Shown here: positions 51,802-61,642 of the stretch, piece after piece
How the letters are laid out: each line of letters opens with the position of its first letter
Numbering within the stretch: position 1 is the stretch's first letter
Origin: an uncultured Polaribacter sp.
Lineage (GTDB): Bacteria > Bacteroidota > Bacteroidia > Flavobacteriales > Flavobacteriaceae
Length of the DNA stretch: 64,000 nucleotides
Assembly: GCF_947503875.1 (NCBI RefSeq)
Contig: NZ_CANNFH010000001.1
Coordinates: 1-64,000 of the forward strand
Direction of reading: 5' to 3'
Translations under genes and position numbers: made by a program
The notes under the pieces: model-generated
What the model saw: only the letters and a program-made list of their open reading frames with translations
Database searches by the model: none
Told to the model about the DNA's origin: nothing

Positions 51802-52376
51802 TGGAAAGAAATAATTTATATCCAATTTTTTTAAAATCTAAAAACCTAAATTTTCTAATTATAGGAGGTGGTTTTGTGGCAGAAGAAAAATTAACATTTC
51901 TTTTAAAGTCAAGTCCAGATGCAAAAGTAACTATGGTTTCTCCTATGTTTAGAGAAGGTACTGTAGCTTTAGCAAAAAAAGGATGCGTAACTTTGGTAAA
52001 AGATGTTTACCATAAAAGATATTTAGATGGCAGGCATATAGTTGTAGCAACAACAGATATTCCAGAGGTAAATGTACAAGTTTGGGCAGATTGCAGAGCA
52101 CAAGCAAAATTGGTAAATGTGGCAGATAATCCACCATATTGCGATTTTTATATGGGTGGTATTGTAACCAAAGGAAACGTAAAAGTAGCTATTTCTACCA
52201 ATGGAAAATCGCCAACAACAGCAAAAAGATTAAGACAATTTTTTGAAGATGTAATTCCAGAAAATGTAGACGACTTAGTTAAAAACTTAAACGAATATAG
52301 AAAAACCATCAAAGGAAACTTTGAAGAAAAAGTGGAAAAGTTAAACGAATTCACAAAAAGTTTAGTGGAAAAATAA
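51801..52376 (+). CDS. Precorrin-2 dehydrogenase/sirohydrochlorin ferrochelatase (Met8/CysG-N type)
   Basis: 191 residues. N-terminal NAD-binding fold with LNFLIIGGGFVAEEKL, then ATTDIPEVNVQVWADCR and the VNVADNPPYCDFYMGGIV hallmark of CysG-N/Met8p proteins. It oxidises precorrin-2 and inserts iron to give siroheme. ATG overlaps the cobA stop. Confidence 0.92.
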   Translation: MERNNLYPIFLKSKNLNFLIIGGGFVAEEKLTFLLKSSPDAKVTMVSPMFREGTVALAKKGCVTLVKDVYHKRYLDGRHIVVATTDIPEVNVQVWADCRAQAKLVNVADNPPYCDFYMGGIVTKGNVKVAISTNGKSPTTAKRLRQFFEDVIPENVDDLVKNLNEYRKTIKGNFEEKVEKLNEFTKSLVEK

Positions 52377-52414
52377 AATGGCTAAAAGCAAATAGCTAAA
52401 GCAAATTAATAAAA

Positions 52415-53470
52415 ATGATTACAACAGACATTCTAATTATCGGAGCAGGACCAACAGGATTATTTACAGTTTTTGAAGCGGGTTTATTAAAATTAAAGTG
52501 TCATTTAATAGATGCTTTGCCACAAGCAGGTGGGCAGTGTTCAGAAATTTATCCAAAAAAACCAATTTATGATATTCCTGCATATCCAGAAATTTTAGCC
52601 GGAGATTTAACCGATAAATTAATGGAACAAATTAAACAATTTGAACCAGGTTTTACCTTAGGTGAACGTGCAGATACTTTAGAAAAACAAGACGATGGTA
52701 CATTTATTGTAACCACAAACAAAGGTACAAAGCACCACGCAAAAGTTGTAGCAATAGCAGGTGGTTTAGGCTCTTTTGAACCAAGAAAACCAAAGCTAGA
52801 TAATATTGCCAAGTTTGAAGATAAGGGTGTAGAATACATTATTAAAGAACCAGAATTCTATAGAAATAAAAATGTGGTAATTGCTGGTGGAGGAGATTCT
52901 GCCTTAGATTGGTCAATTTTCCTATCAGACGTTGCGAAATCTGTAACATTAGTGCACAGACGTAACGAGTTTAGAGGCGCATTAGATTCTGTAGAAAAAG
53001 TGCAAGAATTAAAAGATGCCAACAAAATAGCATTAATTACACCAGCAGAAATTACAGGTATTTTAGGCGAAGACAAAGTAACAGGTCTTACTATTCAAAA
53101 GAAAGGTCAAGAAGCATTTACCATAGATACAGATCATTTTATTCCTCTATTTGGGCTATCACCAAAATTAGGTCCTTTAGGAAACTGGGGCTTAGAAATA
53201 GAAAAAAATGCCATAAAAGTAAACAACGCTTTAGACTACCAAACCAATATACCAGGCGTTTACGCTATTGGAGATGTAAACACATACCCAGGTAAATTAA
53301 AGCTGATTTTATGTGGTTTTCATGAGGCAACCTTAATGTGTCAAAGTGCATTTCAAAGAATTTTTCCAGACAAAAAATACGTAATGAAATATACCACAGT
53401 TGGCGGTGTAGAAGGTTTTGATGGAACTAAAAAAGAAGCACCAAAAGCAGTAGTTAAAGCAATTCAATAG
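52415..53470 (+). CDS. Ferredoxin--NADP+ reductase (thioredoxin-reductase-like)
   Basis: 351 residues. FAD site IIGAGPTGLFTVFEAG (N-terminal), NADPH site VVIAGGGDSALDW and C-terminal FAD contact VYAIGDV. There is no CxxC between domains, so it is an FNR of the TrxR-like class (Bacillus YumC type), not thioredoxin reductase. It should feed electrons from NADPH to the ferredoxin encoded downstream and so to sulfite reductase. Confidence 0.9.
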   Translation: MITTDILIIGAGPTGLFTVFEAGLLKLKCHLIDALPQAGGQCSEIYPKKPIYDIPAYPEILAGDLTDKLMEQIKQFEPGFTLGERADTLEKQDDGTFIVTTNKGTKHHAKVVAIAGGLGSFEPRKPKLDNIAKFEDKGVEYIIKEPEFYRNKNVVIAGGGDSALDWSIFLSDVAKSVTLVHRRNEFRGALDSVEKVQELKDANKIALITPAEITGILGEDKVTGLTIQKKGQEAFTIDTDHFIPLFGLSPKLGPLGNWGLEIEKNAIKVNNALDYQTNIPGVYAIGDVNTYPGKLKLILCGFHEATLMCQSAFQRIFPDKKYVMKYTTVGGVEGFDGTKKEAPKAVVKAIQ

Positions 53471-53479
53471 TTTTTTTAG

Positions 53480-53594
53480 AAGCTATCCTGCCTGCCGGCA
53501 GGCAGGTTCCAGCTTTACGCACTCGCTTTTTTTGCCTAAAAAGGCAAAAAAGAGCTCAAACAAAGCTTCAATCTGGGCTAAACTTGTTTGAAAT
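53480..53594. repeat. Palindromic interspersed repeat with perfect 20-bp palindrome
   Basis: A 20-bp perfect palindrome of CCTGC/GCAGG units at 53487-53506, then TTTTTTGCC-TAAAAA-GGCAAAAAA (53527-53551) in the gap before ferredoxin. Its higher GC differs from the surroundings. Looks like a dispersed Flavobacteriia intergenic repeat. Confidence 0.6.
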
Positions 53595-53641
53595 TAATTG
53601 ATTTCTTTAGCAAATAGCTTATTTACTGTGTAAGGTTTATG

Positions 53642-53649
53642 TAAATTTG
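53642..53649 (+). promoter_or_regulatory. Internal promoter before ferredoxin
   Basis: TAAATTTG matches TAnnTTTG, and its context GTAAATTTGCATAC resembles the operon promoter GTATGTTTGCATAC at 45581. No clear -33 TTG. Confidence 0.5.
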
Positions 53650-53676
53650 CATACAATATCAATAAAAGAAAAATAG

Positions 53677-54006
53677 ATGCAAGACATCAATATAAAAATA
53701 ACAGATAGAGATGGCGTAACACATGATATTGTTGCCCCAACAGACATGGCTATGAATTTAATGGAAGTAGTACGTTCTTACGAACTTGCTCCAGAAGGTA
53801 CAATTGGCGTTTGTGGTGGTATGGCAATGTGTGCCTCTTGCCAATGTTATGTAAAATCAAATCACCAATTACCAGAAATGAGTGATGATGAAGATGCCAT
53901 GTTAGCAGAAGCATTTGATGTAGAAGATAATAGTAGACTAGGTTGTCAAATACAAATGACACCAGAACTAAATGGTTTAGAAGTAGAGTTGGCACCAGAA
54001 AGTTAG
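53677..54006 (+). CDS. 2Fe-2S ferredoxin (adrenodoxin type)
   Basis: 109 residues with the vertebrate/bacterial-type ligand pattern GVCGGMAMCASCQC (Cx5Cx2C) and a fourth Cys in RLGCQ. It is the likely electron carrier between the FNR-type reductase and sulfite reductase. It has its own -7 element and is 8 bp before the serine acetyltransferase gene. Confidence 0.92.
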   Translation: MQDINIKITDRDGVTHDIVAPTDMAMNLMEVVRSYELAPEGTIGVCGGMAMCASCQCYVKSNHQLPEMSDDEDAMLAEAFDVEDNSRLGCQIQMTPELNGLEVELAPES

Positions 54007-54013
54007 AACTTTA

Positions 54014-54793
54014 ATGGAACAAGGAGAACAAGTAAAGGAAGCAGAAAAATCATTGGCTGTAAAAAATTACAAAATGTGTTTAAAAGACACAGTTGGCGTT
54101 TTTACAAAGCAATTGATTCATAATTTGTTTGATGCAGAACATTGTACAAATAGTGGTGAAGAAACCAAAGTAAAATTTAAAGAAATATTAGAAAGGTTAG
54201 GTGTAGAAAATAGTGAAAATCTTTGGAACAATTTTGAAGCTTGTTTTACTACAATAAGAAAAAAGTTAGATTTAGACGCAGAAGCTGCCTATAAAAATGA
54301 TCCTGCAGCTAAAAGCTTAGAAGAGGTTTATTTGGCTTACCCTGGTTTTTACGCAACAGCCGTTTATAGATTAAGTCATCAATTATTGCAATTAGAAATT
54401 CCTGTTTTACCAAGAGTTATGAGTGAGTTTGCACATGGTGTTACAGGCACAGATATTCATCCAGGAGCAAATATTGGAGAATCTTTTTTTATAGACCACG
54501 CCACAGGAATCGTAATAGGAGAAACCACTACTATTAAAGATAATGTGCAAATTTTTCAAGGAGTTACTTTAGGCGGTATTCAGGTTAAAAAGAGTTTAGC
54601 ATCAACCAAAAGGCACCCAACAATAGAAAGTGGAGTGGTAATTTATGCAAACGCAACCATTTTAGGAGGAGATGTAGTAATTGGAGCAAATTCTATAATT
54701 GGAGCCAATGTATGCATTACAGAATCGATACCAGAAAACTCTATAGCTACTGTAGAGTCAAATAATTTTATTACAAAAAGAAAGAAAAAATGA
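54014..54793 (+). CDS. cysE: Serine O-acetyltransferase (EpsC type)
   Basis: 259 residues. An N-terminal helical region leads to a left-handed parallel beta-helix with hexapeptide repeats: FAHGVTGTDIHPGANIGESFFIDHATGIVIGETTTI, with the catalytic His of HPGANIG/DHATGIVIG, and IGANSIIGANVCIT. It makes O-acetylserine for CysM. ATGA overlap with the next gene. Confidence 0.9.
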   Translation: MEQGEQVKEAEKSLAVKNYKMCLKDTVGVFTKQLIHNLFDAEHCTNSGEETKVKFKEILERLGVENSENLWNNFEACFTTIRKKLDLDAEAAYKNDPAAKSLEEVYLAYPGFYATAVYRLSHQLLQLEIPVLPRVMSEFAHGVTGTDIHPGANIGESFFIDHATGIVIGETTTIKDNVQIFQGVTLGGIQVKKSLASTKRHPTIESGVVIYANATILGGDVVIGANSIIGANVCITESIPENSIATVESNNFITKRKKK

Positions 54794-55677
54794 AAACCAA
54801 AAGTATCATAGATTTTGTAGGAAATACACCTTTGGTAGAAGCGCAACATATCTTTAAGAAAGATGGTGTTACCTTGTTGTTAAAATTAGAAGGTAATAAT
54901 CCTGGTGGAAGTGTTAAAGACAGAGCTGCTTATTATATGATTTCTGAAGCAATTAAAAAGAAAAATATAAAAAAAGGAGATACTTTAGTAGAAGCAACAA
55001 GTGGTAACACTGGTATTGCTTTGGCTTTAATGGCAAAAGTTTTAGGAGTAAATATGGTAATTACAATGCCAGAAAACTCTACTATAGAAAGGGTAAAAAC
55101 AATGCGTGCTTATGGTGCAGAGGTAATATTAACACCTGCAGATAAAGGTATGGAAGGCGCTATAGACCATGCATTAGATTTAAAATATAAAAAAGGATAT
55201 TTTCGTTTAAATCAGTTTGATAATTTAGACAATCCTAAAGCACATTTTAATACAACAGGGCCAGAAATTTGGAGAGATACAGAAGGTACAGTTACTCATT
55301 TTGTATCTGCAATGGGTACAACAGGTACTATTACGGGAGTTTCAGATTACTTAAAAGGTAAAAATAAAGACATTCAAATTATTGGTGCACAACCTAAAGA
55401 TGGCGCAAGAATTCCTGGAATAAGAAAATGGAAAAAAGAGTATTTACCAGCAATATTTAGAGCCAATAAAATTGATCAGATTTTAGAGGTTGGTGAAGAG
55501 GAAGCAAAAGCAATGACCATTCGTTTGGCACAAGAAGAAGGCATTTTTTCTGGAATGAGTAGTGGTGGTTCTGTAACTACAGCAATTAAAATTGCAAACT
55601 CAATAGAGAAAGGTGTAGTAGTAGCCATTATTTGCGATAGAGGAGATAGATATCTGTCATCAGATATTTTTGATTAA
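54790..55677 (+). CDS. cysM: Cysteine synthase
   Basis: 295 residues, PLP-dependent fold type II. Catalytic Lys in NPGGSVKDRAA, the substrate loop EATSGNTGIALAL, the phosphate loop GTTGTITGV and C-terminal SGMSSGG. It converts O-acetylserine and sulfide (or thiosulfate) to cysteine, the end product of the operon. Slightly short, closer to CysM than CysK. Ends the operon. Confidence 0.92.
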   Translation: MKTKSIIDFVGNTPLVEAQHIFKKDGVTLLLKLEGNNPGGSVKDRAAYYMISEAIKKKNIKKGDTLVEATSGNTGIALALMAKVLGVNMVITMPENSTIERVKTMRAYGAEVILTPADKGMEGAIDHALDLKYKKGYFRLNQFDNLDNPKAHFNTTGPEIWRDTEGTVTHFVSAMGTTGTITGVSDYLKGKNKDIQIIGAQPKDGARIPGIRKWKKEYLPAIFRANKIDQILEVGEEEAKAMTIRLAQEEGIFSGMSSGGSVTTAIKIANSIEKGVVVAIICDRGDRYLSSDIFD

Positions 55678-55741
55678 ATTATTAAAACAAAAAAAAAGTT
55701 CGTTACTTTGTTTCGAATTTAGTTCATAAACTTATTAATAC

Positions 55742-55922
55742 GTTATCACGAAAGGTAGAGGGATTAGACCCGTTGAAACCTTGGCAACCCTTGCTCTAAT
55801 TGTTTTAGAGTCTTTAAATTATTTTTAAAGAAAAAGAAGGTGCTACATTCTACGAATATATACTGAATTTGTTTCAGTATCTTTTAGAAATTTCTAAATA
55901 GATTTTATATTCGAAAGATAAC
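55742..55922 (+). promoter_or_regulatory. SAM-I riboswitch
   Basis: Core landmarks in order: P1 5' strand GTTATC (55742-55747), AGGTAGAGGGATTAGACCC and GTTGAAACC (kink-turn/P2), TTGGCAACC, GAAGGTGCTACATTC, an extended P4 (CGAATATA with TATATTCG) and P1 3' strand GATAAC (55917-55922). P3 contains two AT-rich hairpins and P4 is also long, giving about 180 nt. It precedes metH by 50 nt. Sequence AAAAGT/ACTTTT (55927-55943) could be part of the expression platform. High SAM should repress metH/metF. Confidence 0.93.
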
Positions 55923-55971
55923 AGCAAAAGTATTTCACTTTTCCTGATGACATATAATAGAAAAATAAAAT

Positions 55972-56967
55972 ATGTCAAATATTTACAAAGCTTTACAAGA
56001 AAGAATTTTGGTTTTAGATGGTGCAATGGGTACTATGCTACAAGCCTATAAATTCACAGAAGAAGATTTTAGAGGAGAACGCTTTAAAGACTATCCATCA
56101 CCTTTACAAGGCAATAACGATTTACTAACGCTTACACAGCCAGAAGCTATAAAAACCATTCATGGTAAGTATTTTGAAGCTGGTGCAGATATTATAGAAA
56201 CCAATACATTTTCTGGAACTACCATTGCAATGGCAGATTATCAAATGGAAGATTTGGTGTATGAACTAAATTATCAATCTGCAAAAATAGCCAAAGAAGT
56301 AGCCAACGAATTTACAGCAAAAGAACCACACAAACCACGTTTTGTAGCTGGCGCTATTGGTCCAACAAACAGAACTGCAAGCATGTCTCCAGATGTAAAT
56401 GATCCTGGTTACAGAGCAGTAACTTTTGATGAATTAAGAATTGCATACAAACAACAAATAGAAGCCTTGTTAGATGGTGGTGCAGATATACTATTGGTAG
56501 AAACAGTTTTTGATACGCTAAATGCAAAAGCGGCTTTATTTGCCATAGAAGAAGTAAAAGATGAAAGAAAAATTGAAGTTCCAGTGATGCTTTCTGGTAC
56601 CATAACAGATGCTTCTGGTAGAACATTATCTGGGCAAACAGCAGAAGCTTTTTTAATTTCGGTTTCTCATATTCCTTTACTTTCTGTTGGGTTTAATTGT
56701 GCTTTAGGTGCCAATTTATTGCAACCGCATTTAGAGGCTATTGCTAATAAAACAGAGTTTGCAGTTTCTGCACATCCAAATGCAGGTTTACCAAATGCTT
56801 TTGGCGAGTATGATGAAACGCCAGAAGAAATGGGAGAGCAAATTGAAGAATATCTAAAGAAAAATTTAATCAATATTATTGGTGGTTGTTGTGGTACAAG
56901 TCCAGAACATATTAAGGTAATTGCAAATATTGCAAAGAATTATAAACCTAGAGTGGTTGCTGGTTAA
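55972..56967 (+). CDS. metH: Methionine synthase, homocysteine-binding half (split MetH)
   Basis: 331 residues, homocysteine S-methyltransferase domain: [16 protein letters not shown] at the start, METNTF, and the zinc ligands Cys in VGFNCALGA and [10 protein letters not shown]. It corresponds to the first module of E. coli MetH. The remaining modules are on a separate gene, 57438-60125, as usual in Bacteroidota. Together they methylate homocysteine to methionine. Confidence 0.93.
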   Translation: MSNIYKALQERILVLDGAMGTMLQAYKFTEEDFRGERFKDYPSPLQGNNDLLTLTQPEAIKTIHGKYFEAGADIIETNTFSGTTIAMADYQMEDLVYELNYQSAKIAKEVANEFTAKEPHKPRFVAGAIGPTNRTASMSPDVNDPGYRAVTFDELRIAYKQQIEALLDGGADILLVETVFDTLNAKAALFAIEEVKDERKIEVPVMLSGTITDASGRTLSGQTAEAFLISVSHIPLLSVGFNCALGANLLQPHLEAIANKTEFAVSAHPNAGLPNAFGEYDETPEEMGEQIEEYLKKNLINIIGGCCGTSPEHIKVIANIAKNYKPRVVAG

Positions 56968-57013
56968 TGGTTTTTAGTTTATGGTCGGGCGAAAACCACC
57001 AACCAAAAACCAT
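56967..57013 (+). repeat. ATGGTTTTT/AAAAACCAT hairpin spacer before the four-helix-bundle gene
   Basis: 9-bp inverted repeat (56967-56975 with 57005-57013) that begins within the stop region of the first metH half. The spacer has low-complexity CCAACC repeats like those before 57438. Confidence 0.5.
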
Positions 57014-57030
57014 CAACAAAAAATAAAAAA

Positions 57031-57384
57031 ATGAATTATACTGAATTAGATGTTTGGAAATATTCAAGGGCATTGGTTAAGATAGTTTATCTGTTAACCC
57101 AGTCTTTTCCAAAAGAGGAAATTTATGGATTAACAAATCAAATAAGAAGATGTGCAGTTTCTGTTCCATCTAATATTGCAGAAGGAATTGGTAGACAATC
57201 AAATAAAGAGACAATACATTTTTTATATATAGCTAAGGGTTCTTTGCAAGAAGTAGAAACACAGTTGTATTTATCTTTTGACTTAGAATATATTTCAGAA
57301 CAAGAACTAAAAACTACTTTAGAAAAAGTAATTTCAACTAAAAAGTTATTAAATGGTTTTATTAACTATTACAAGAAACTATAA
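57031..57384 (+). CDS. Four-helix-bundle protein (23S rRNA intervening-sequence/TIGR02436 type)
   Basis: 117 residues: [77 protein letters not shown] is diagnostic. The family is related to the Avd protein of diversity-generating retroelements and to ORFs in 23S rRNA intervening sequences; the general function is unknown. It sits between the halves of metH, where it has no obvious metabolic link, and appears inserted with CCAACAACC-rich flanks. Confidence 0.92.
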   Translation: MNYTELDVWKYSRALVKIVYLLTQSFPKEEIYGLTNQIRRCAVSVPSNIAEGIGRQSNKETIHFLYIAKGSLQEVETQLYLSFDLEYISEQELKTTLEKVISTKKLLNGFINYYKKL

Positions 57385-57437
57385 GCATGAGTGAAACCAA
57401 CAACCAACAACCAACAACAAATAACCAAAGGCGTTAT

Positions 57438-60125
57438 ATGAAGTTATCTGGTTTAGAGCCTTTGGTTTTAAACGAAAATACTAATTTTATAAACGTTGGT
57501 GAACGTACAAATGTAGCCGGTTCTAAAAAGTTTTTGCGCTTAATTAAAGAAGAAAAATTTGATGAAGCCCTAGATATTGCAAGACATCAAGTAGATGGTG
57601 GTGCACAAATTGTAGACGTTAATATGGACGATGGTCTAATTGACGGAAAAGAAGCCATGGTTCGTTTTTTGAATTTAATTGCTGCAGAACCAGATATTTG
57701 TAGGGTTCCTTTAATGATAGACAGCTCTAAATGGGAAATTATTGAAGCAGGTTTACAAGTTGTACAAGGTAAATGTGTAGTAAACTCTATTTCTTTAAAA
57801 GAAGGCGAAGAAAAATTTATTTGGGAAGCAACACAAATAAAACGTTATGGAGCTGCTGTAATTGTTATGGCTTTTGATGAAGTTGGGCAAGCAGATAACT
57901 ACGAACGCAGAATAGAAATTGCAAAACGTTCTTATGACGTATTGGTAAATAAAGTAGGTTTTCCATCTGAAGATATTATTTTCGATTTAAATATTTTTCC
58001 TGTAGCAACAGGAATGGATGAGCATAGAAGAAATGCAATCGATTTTATTGAAGCTACAAAATGGGTAAGAGAAAATTTACCCAATGTTTCTGTAAGTGGT
58101 GGTGTAAGTAATGTGTCTTTTTCTTTTAGAGGAAATAATGGAGTAAGAGAGGCAATGCACTCTGTTTTCTTGTATTACGCCATTCAAAATGGAATGAATA
58201 TGGGAATTGTAAATCCTGCGTTATTGGAGGTTTATGATGATATTCCTAAAGATTTATTAGAACATGTAGAAGATGTAATTTTAGATAGAAGAGAAGATGC
58301 TACTGAGCGTTTATTAGATTTTGCAGAAACTGTAAAAGGTTCTAAAAAAGAAAAAACAGTAGATTTATCTTGGAGAGAAAAACCTTTACAAGACAGAATT
58401 ACCCACGCTTTGGTAAAAGGAATTGATGCTTTTATTATTGAAGATGTAGAAGAAGCAAGGCAACAAGCTGCAAAACCAATTGAAGTTATTGAAGGTAATT
58501 TAATGATTGGTATGAATGTAGTTGGAGATTTATTTGGTGCAGGAAAAATGTTTTTGCCACAGGTAGTAAAATCTGCACGTGTAATGAAAAAGGCTGTTGG
58601 TTATTTAAATCCGTTTATTGAAGCAGAAAAAGGTGAAGAACAACAAGCTCTTGGTAAAATTTTAATGGCAACTGTAAAAGGAGATGTGCATGATATTGGT
58701 AAAAATATTGTGTCTGTGGTTTTAGGTTGTAACAATTACGAAATTGTAGATTTAGGAGTAATGGTGCCTCCAGAAAAAATTATTGAGGCTGCCAAAAGAG
58801 AAAATGTAGATGCTATTGGTTTAAGTGGTTTAATTACACCTTCTTTAGATGAAATGGTGTATTTGGCTAAGGAAATGGAACGTCAGAATTTTGAGTTGCC
58901 TTTGCTTATTGGTGGTGCAACAACTTCTAAAGCACATACCGCTGTAAAAATAGATACACAATATAAAAACGCGGTTGTTCATGTAAATGATGCCTCTAGA
59001 GCAGTAACAGTTGTAGGCGATTTATTAAACAAGAATACCAAAAATGAATATGTTGCCAAACTGAAAAAAGATTATGATGAATTTAGAACCAAGTTTTTAA
59101 AACGTGGTAAAGAAAAATCATACATTTCTATAACTGAAGCACGTAAACGCAAATATAAAATAGATTGGAAAACTTCGGAAATTGTAAAACCTAAGGAATT
59201 AGGAATACAAACTTTAGAACAATTGAGTTTAAAAGAATTGGTGCCTTTTATAGATTGGAGTCCATTTTTTAGAAGTTGGGATTTGCATGGGAAATTCCCA
59301 GATATTTTAACAGACGAGGTTGTGGGCGAACAAGCTTCTATAATGTATAAAGAAGCACAAGAAATGATTGATGAAATTATTGCAAAACAGCTGTTAAAAC
59401 CAAAAGCAATTTTTGGTCTGTTTGAAGCCAATACAATTCATGAAGATGATATTGAAGTTTCTAAAAAGCCAAATAGGAATGTCGTTTCGAGCACAGCCGA
59501 GAAATCTGGTAATAAATTTATTTTTAGAACCTTAAGACAACAATTAAAGAAAAGAGAAGGCATACCAAACATAGCTTTAGCAGATTTTATTGCGCCAAAA
59601 GAAACTGGAAAAACAGATTATATGGGTGCTTTTTGCGTAGGTATTTTTGGTGCACAAGAATTGGCAGATGGTTATAGAGCAAAAGAAGACGATTATAACG
59701 GAATTATGGCACAAGCCATTGCAGACCGTTTTGCAGAAGCTTTTGCAGAGTATTTACACAAGCAAATTAGAACAAAACATTGGGGCTATGCTGCAGATGA
59801 AACGTTAACAAATAACGATTTAATTAAAGAAAACTATAAAGGAATTCGTCCTGCACCTGGTTATCCTGCTTGCCCAGATCATTTAGAAAAAGAAACCATT
59901 TGGGAATTGCTAGATGTAGAAAAACAAATTGGTGTTAGTTTAACAGAAAGTTTGGCAATGTGGCCAGCAGCAGCAGTTTCTGGGTATTATTTTGCAAATA
60001 AAGAAGCTAAGTATTTTGGTTTGGGTAAAATTACAGACGATCAAGTTACAGATTATTCAACCAGAAAAGGCATTGCAAAAGACAAGGCCAGAAAGTGGTT
60101 GCATCCTAATTTGGCAGAAGAATAA
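57438..60125 (+). CDS. metH: Methionine synthase, pterin-, B12- and AdoMet-binding half (split MetH)
   Basis: 895 residues from the ATG at 57438 ([17 protein letters not shown]). An in-frame ATG at 57387 would add a 17-residue leader encoded by the CCAACAACC-type spacer and is less likely. Pterin-binding domain ([23 protein letters not shown]), B12-binding cap and Rossmann domain with [11 protein letters not shown] (DxHxxG), and AdoMet reactivation domain (about 590-895; [19 protein letters not shown]). It completes the cobalamin-dependent enzyme. Confidence 0.95.
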   Translation: MKLSGLEPLVLNENTNFINVGERTNVAGSKKFLRLIKEEKFDEALDIARHQVDGGAQIVDVNMDDGLIDGKEAMVRFLNLIAAEPDICRVPLMIDSSKWEIIEAGLQVVQGKCVVNSISLKEGEEKFIWEATQIKRYGAAVIVMAFDEVGQADNYERRIEIAKRSYDVLVNKVGFPSEDIIFDLNIFPVATGMDEHRRNAIDFIEATKWVRENLPNVSVSGGVSNVSFSFRGNNGVREAMHSVFLYYAIQNGMNMGIVNPALLEVYDDIPKDLLEHVEDVILDRREDATERLLDFAETVKGSKKEKTVDLSWREKPLQDRITHALVKGIDAFIIEDVEEARQQAAKPIEVIEGNLMIGMNVVGDLFGAGKMFLPQVVKSARVMKKAVGYLNPFIEAEKGEEQQALGKILMATVKGDVHDIGKNIVSVVLGCNNYEIVDLGVMVPPEKIIEAAKRENVDAIGLSGLITPSLDEMVYLAKEMERQNFELPLLIGGATTSKAHTAVKIDTQYKNAVVHVNDASRAVTVVGDLLNKNTKNEYVAKLKKDYDEFRTKFLKRGKEKSYISITEARKRKYKIDWKTSEIVKPKELGIQTLEQLSLKELVPFIDWSPFFRSWDLHGKFPDILTDEVVGEQASIMYKEAQEMIDEIIAKQLLKPKAIFGLFEANTIHEDDIEVSKKPNRNVVSSTAEKSGNKFIFRTLRQQLKKREGIPNIALADFIAPKETGKTDYMGAFCVGIFGAQELADGYRAKEDDYNGIMAQAIADRFAEAFAEYLHKQIRTKHWGYAADETLTNNDLIKENYKGIRPAPGYPACPDHLEKETIWELLDVEKQIGVSLTESLAMWPAAAVSGYYFANKEAKYFGLGKITDDQVTDYSTRKGIAKDKARKWLHPNLAEE

Positions 60126-60219
60126 AATCTCATCTTAATCTTCCCAAAGGGAAGAAACAACTTTGTGTAAATTAGTATACAAAGAAGTTTGAAAGATGAA
60201 TAAAGTTGGCAAACAAGTT

Positions 60220-60309
60220 GCGTTAGCGATTGAAACGGCATCCTTTTTTCTTTTTCAGAAAAAAGATATAGTGTAAAGCGCGACCTTTTTAGGTAACGCC
60301 CAAAAAAAA
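60220..60309 (-). repeat. Flavobacterial interspersed repeat, copy 1 (before metF)
   Basis: About 90 bp related in inverted orientation to 61303-61395: shared GCGTTAG-GATTG, ATCCTTTT...AAAAGAT and CGACCTTTTTAGG-AACGCCC followed by A8. Each copy can fold back on itself. Confidence 0.7.
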
Positions 60310-60348
60310 TATAGAATATTAATAGATACTGAAACAAGTTCAGCATAA

Positions 60349-61302
60349 ATGAAAATTACAGATCACATCAAAAAAGCAGACGGAAAAACGTTGTTTTCCT
60401 TTGAAATTATTCCGCCAAAAAAAGGAAATAATATTCAAGAATTATACAATAACATAGATCCTTTAATGGAATTTAATCCACCTTTTATAGATGTTACCAC
60501 GTCTAGAGAAGAGTATGTTTATGTAGAAAAATCTGGATTATTAGATAGAAAAGTTACCAGAATGCGCCCAGGAACGTTAGGTATTTGTGCTGCAATTAAG
60601 CATAAATATGACGTAGATACTGTGCCACACGTGCTTTGTGGAGGTTTTACAAAAGAGGAAACCGAGTATTTGTTGGTAGATTGCCATTATTTGGGCATAG
60701 ATAATGTGATGGCTTTAAGAGGAGATGCTATGAGTCATCAAAAGTATTTTGAGCCAAGTAAAAATGGGCATCAATACGCGGGCGATTTGGTTGCACAGAT
60801 TAATAATTTAAACTGTGGTAAATATCTGCATGACGTTATAGAGGCAGATAATTGTACAGATTTTTGTATTGGTGTTGCAGGTTATCCAGAAAAGCACTTA
60901 GAATCGCCTTCTTTACAAACCGATTTAAAGCGTTTGAAACAAAAGGTAGATGCTGGCGCAGATTATGTGGTAACCCAAATGTTTTTTGATAATAAAAAGT
61001 ATTTTGAGTTTGTAAAAGCAGCAAAAGAAATAGGCATTAACGTACCAATTATACCAGGTATTAAGCCCTTGGCAGTAAAGCGCCATTTGCAATTGTTGCC
61101 GCAAGTTTTTAGAATAGATATTCCAGAAGATTTAATTAACGAAGTAGAAAATTGCAAAACAAATAAAGAGGTAAGGCAAGTGGGTGTTGAGTTTGCAATT
61201 AATCAATCTAAAGAATTGTTAGCAGCTGGCGTACCCTTTTTACACTATTATTCTATGGGAAAGAGTGATAATATACATGCCATTGCCAAAGAATTGTTTT
61301 AA
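60349..61302 (+). CDS. metF: Methylenetetrahydrofolate reductase
   Basis: 317 residues, TIM-barrel flavoprotein: FSFEIIPPKKG at the N-terminus (catalytic Glu), VTTSREEYVYVEKSG, VPHVLCGG, NVMALRGDAM, and DYVVTQMFFDNKKYFEFV with the GIKPL loop. It makes 5-methyltetrahydrofolate for MetH. It is flanked by inverted copies of an intergenic repeat and presumably shares the SAM-riboswitch transcript only if readthrough from metH occurs. Confidence 0.95.
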   Translation: MKITDHIKKADGKTLFSFEIIPPKKGNNIQELYNNIDPLMEFNPPFIDVTTSREEYVYVEKSGLLDRKVTRMRPGTLGICAAIKHKYDVDTVPHVLCGGFTKEETEYLLVDCHYLGIDNVMALRGDAMSHQKYFEPSKNGHQYAGDLVAQINNLNCGKYLHDVIEADNCTDFCIGVAGYPEKHLESPSLQTDLKRLKQKVDAGADYVVTQMFFDNKKYFEFVKAAKEIGINVPIIPGIKPLAVKRHLQLLPQVFRIDIPEDLINEVENCKTNKEVRQVGVEFAINQSKELLAAGVPFLHYYSMGKSDNIHAIAKELF

Positions 61303-61395
61303 TTTTTTTTGGGCGTTCCCTAAAAAGGTCGGGCTTTCCATTGCAATCTTTTGTGCAAAAAAGCACAAAAGGATTTCCATTGCAATCCCTAACGC
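61303..61395 (+). repeat. Flavobacterial interspersed repeat, copy 2 (after metF)
   Basis: Inverted partner of 60220-60309 (T8-GGGCGTT-CCTAAAAAGGTCG...CCCTAACGC). The inner hairpin CTTTTGTGC/GCACAAAAG is its apex. Confidence 0.7.
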
Positions 61396-61449
61396 GCTTA
61401 CGGTTGTGTAAATAAAAAAACGCTAAAAAAAATATTTTTTACTTAGTTT

Positions 61450-61525
61450 ATACCAAGTAAATTTTAACGCAGATAAAGGTAAAAAGAAACTATTTATATG
61501 GGTTATTTTACAGTTTTATTGGTAT
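61450..61525. repeat. MITE-like repeat, copy 1 (before trxA)
   Basis: 76 bp with ATACCAA (61450-61456) and TTGGTAT (61519-61525) termini. Its 66-bp body (61460-61525) matches 62190-62255 with four mismatches. The rest of 61396-61642 contains a TATTTTTG -7-like element at 61596-61603 that may drive trxA. Confidence 0.75.
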
Positions 61526-61642
61526 TACATAAAATCTATTGATAGATATATAGTAAAAAGCAATTTTTTAAAATTAAAGAAGCAAATTAAAAAGTTATTT
61601 TTGTTTTAGTAATAAATTGAAATTAATTTAAAAAAATATATA

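Noticed and set aside
57031..57384. Diversity-generating retroelement (Avd-like protein)
   Set aside because: No reverse transcriptase, template repeat or variable repeat is visible nearby; only the four-helix-bundle fold is shared.
61493..61542. Short ORF MGYFTVLLVLHKIY inside the repeat before trxA
   Set aside because: Fourteen codons, within the interspersed repeat and interrupted in copy 2; no support as a gene.
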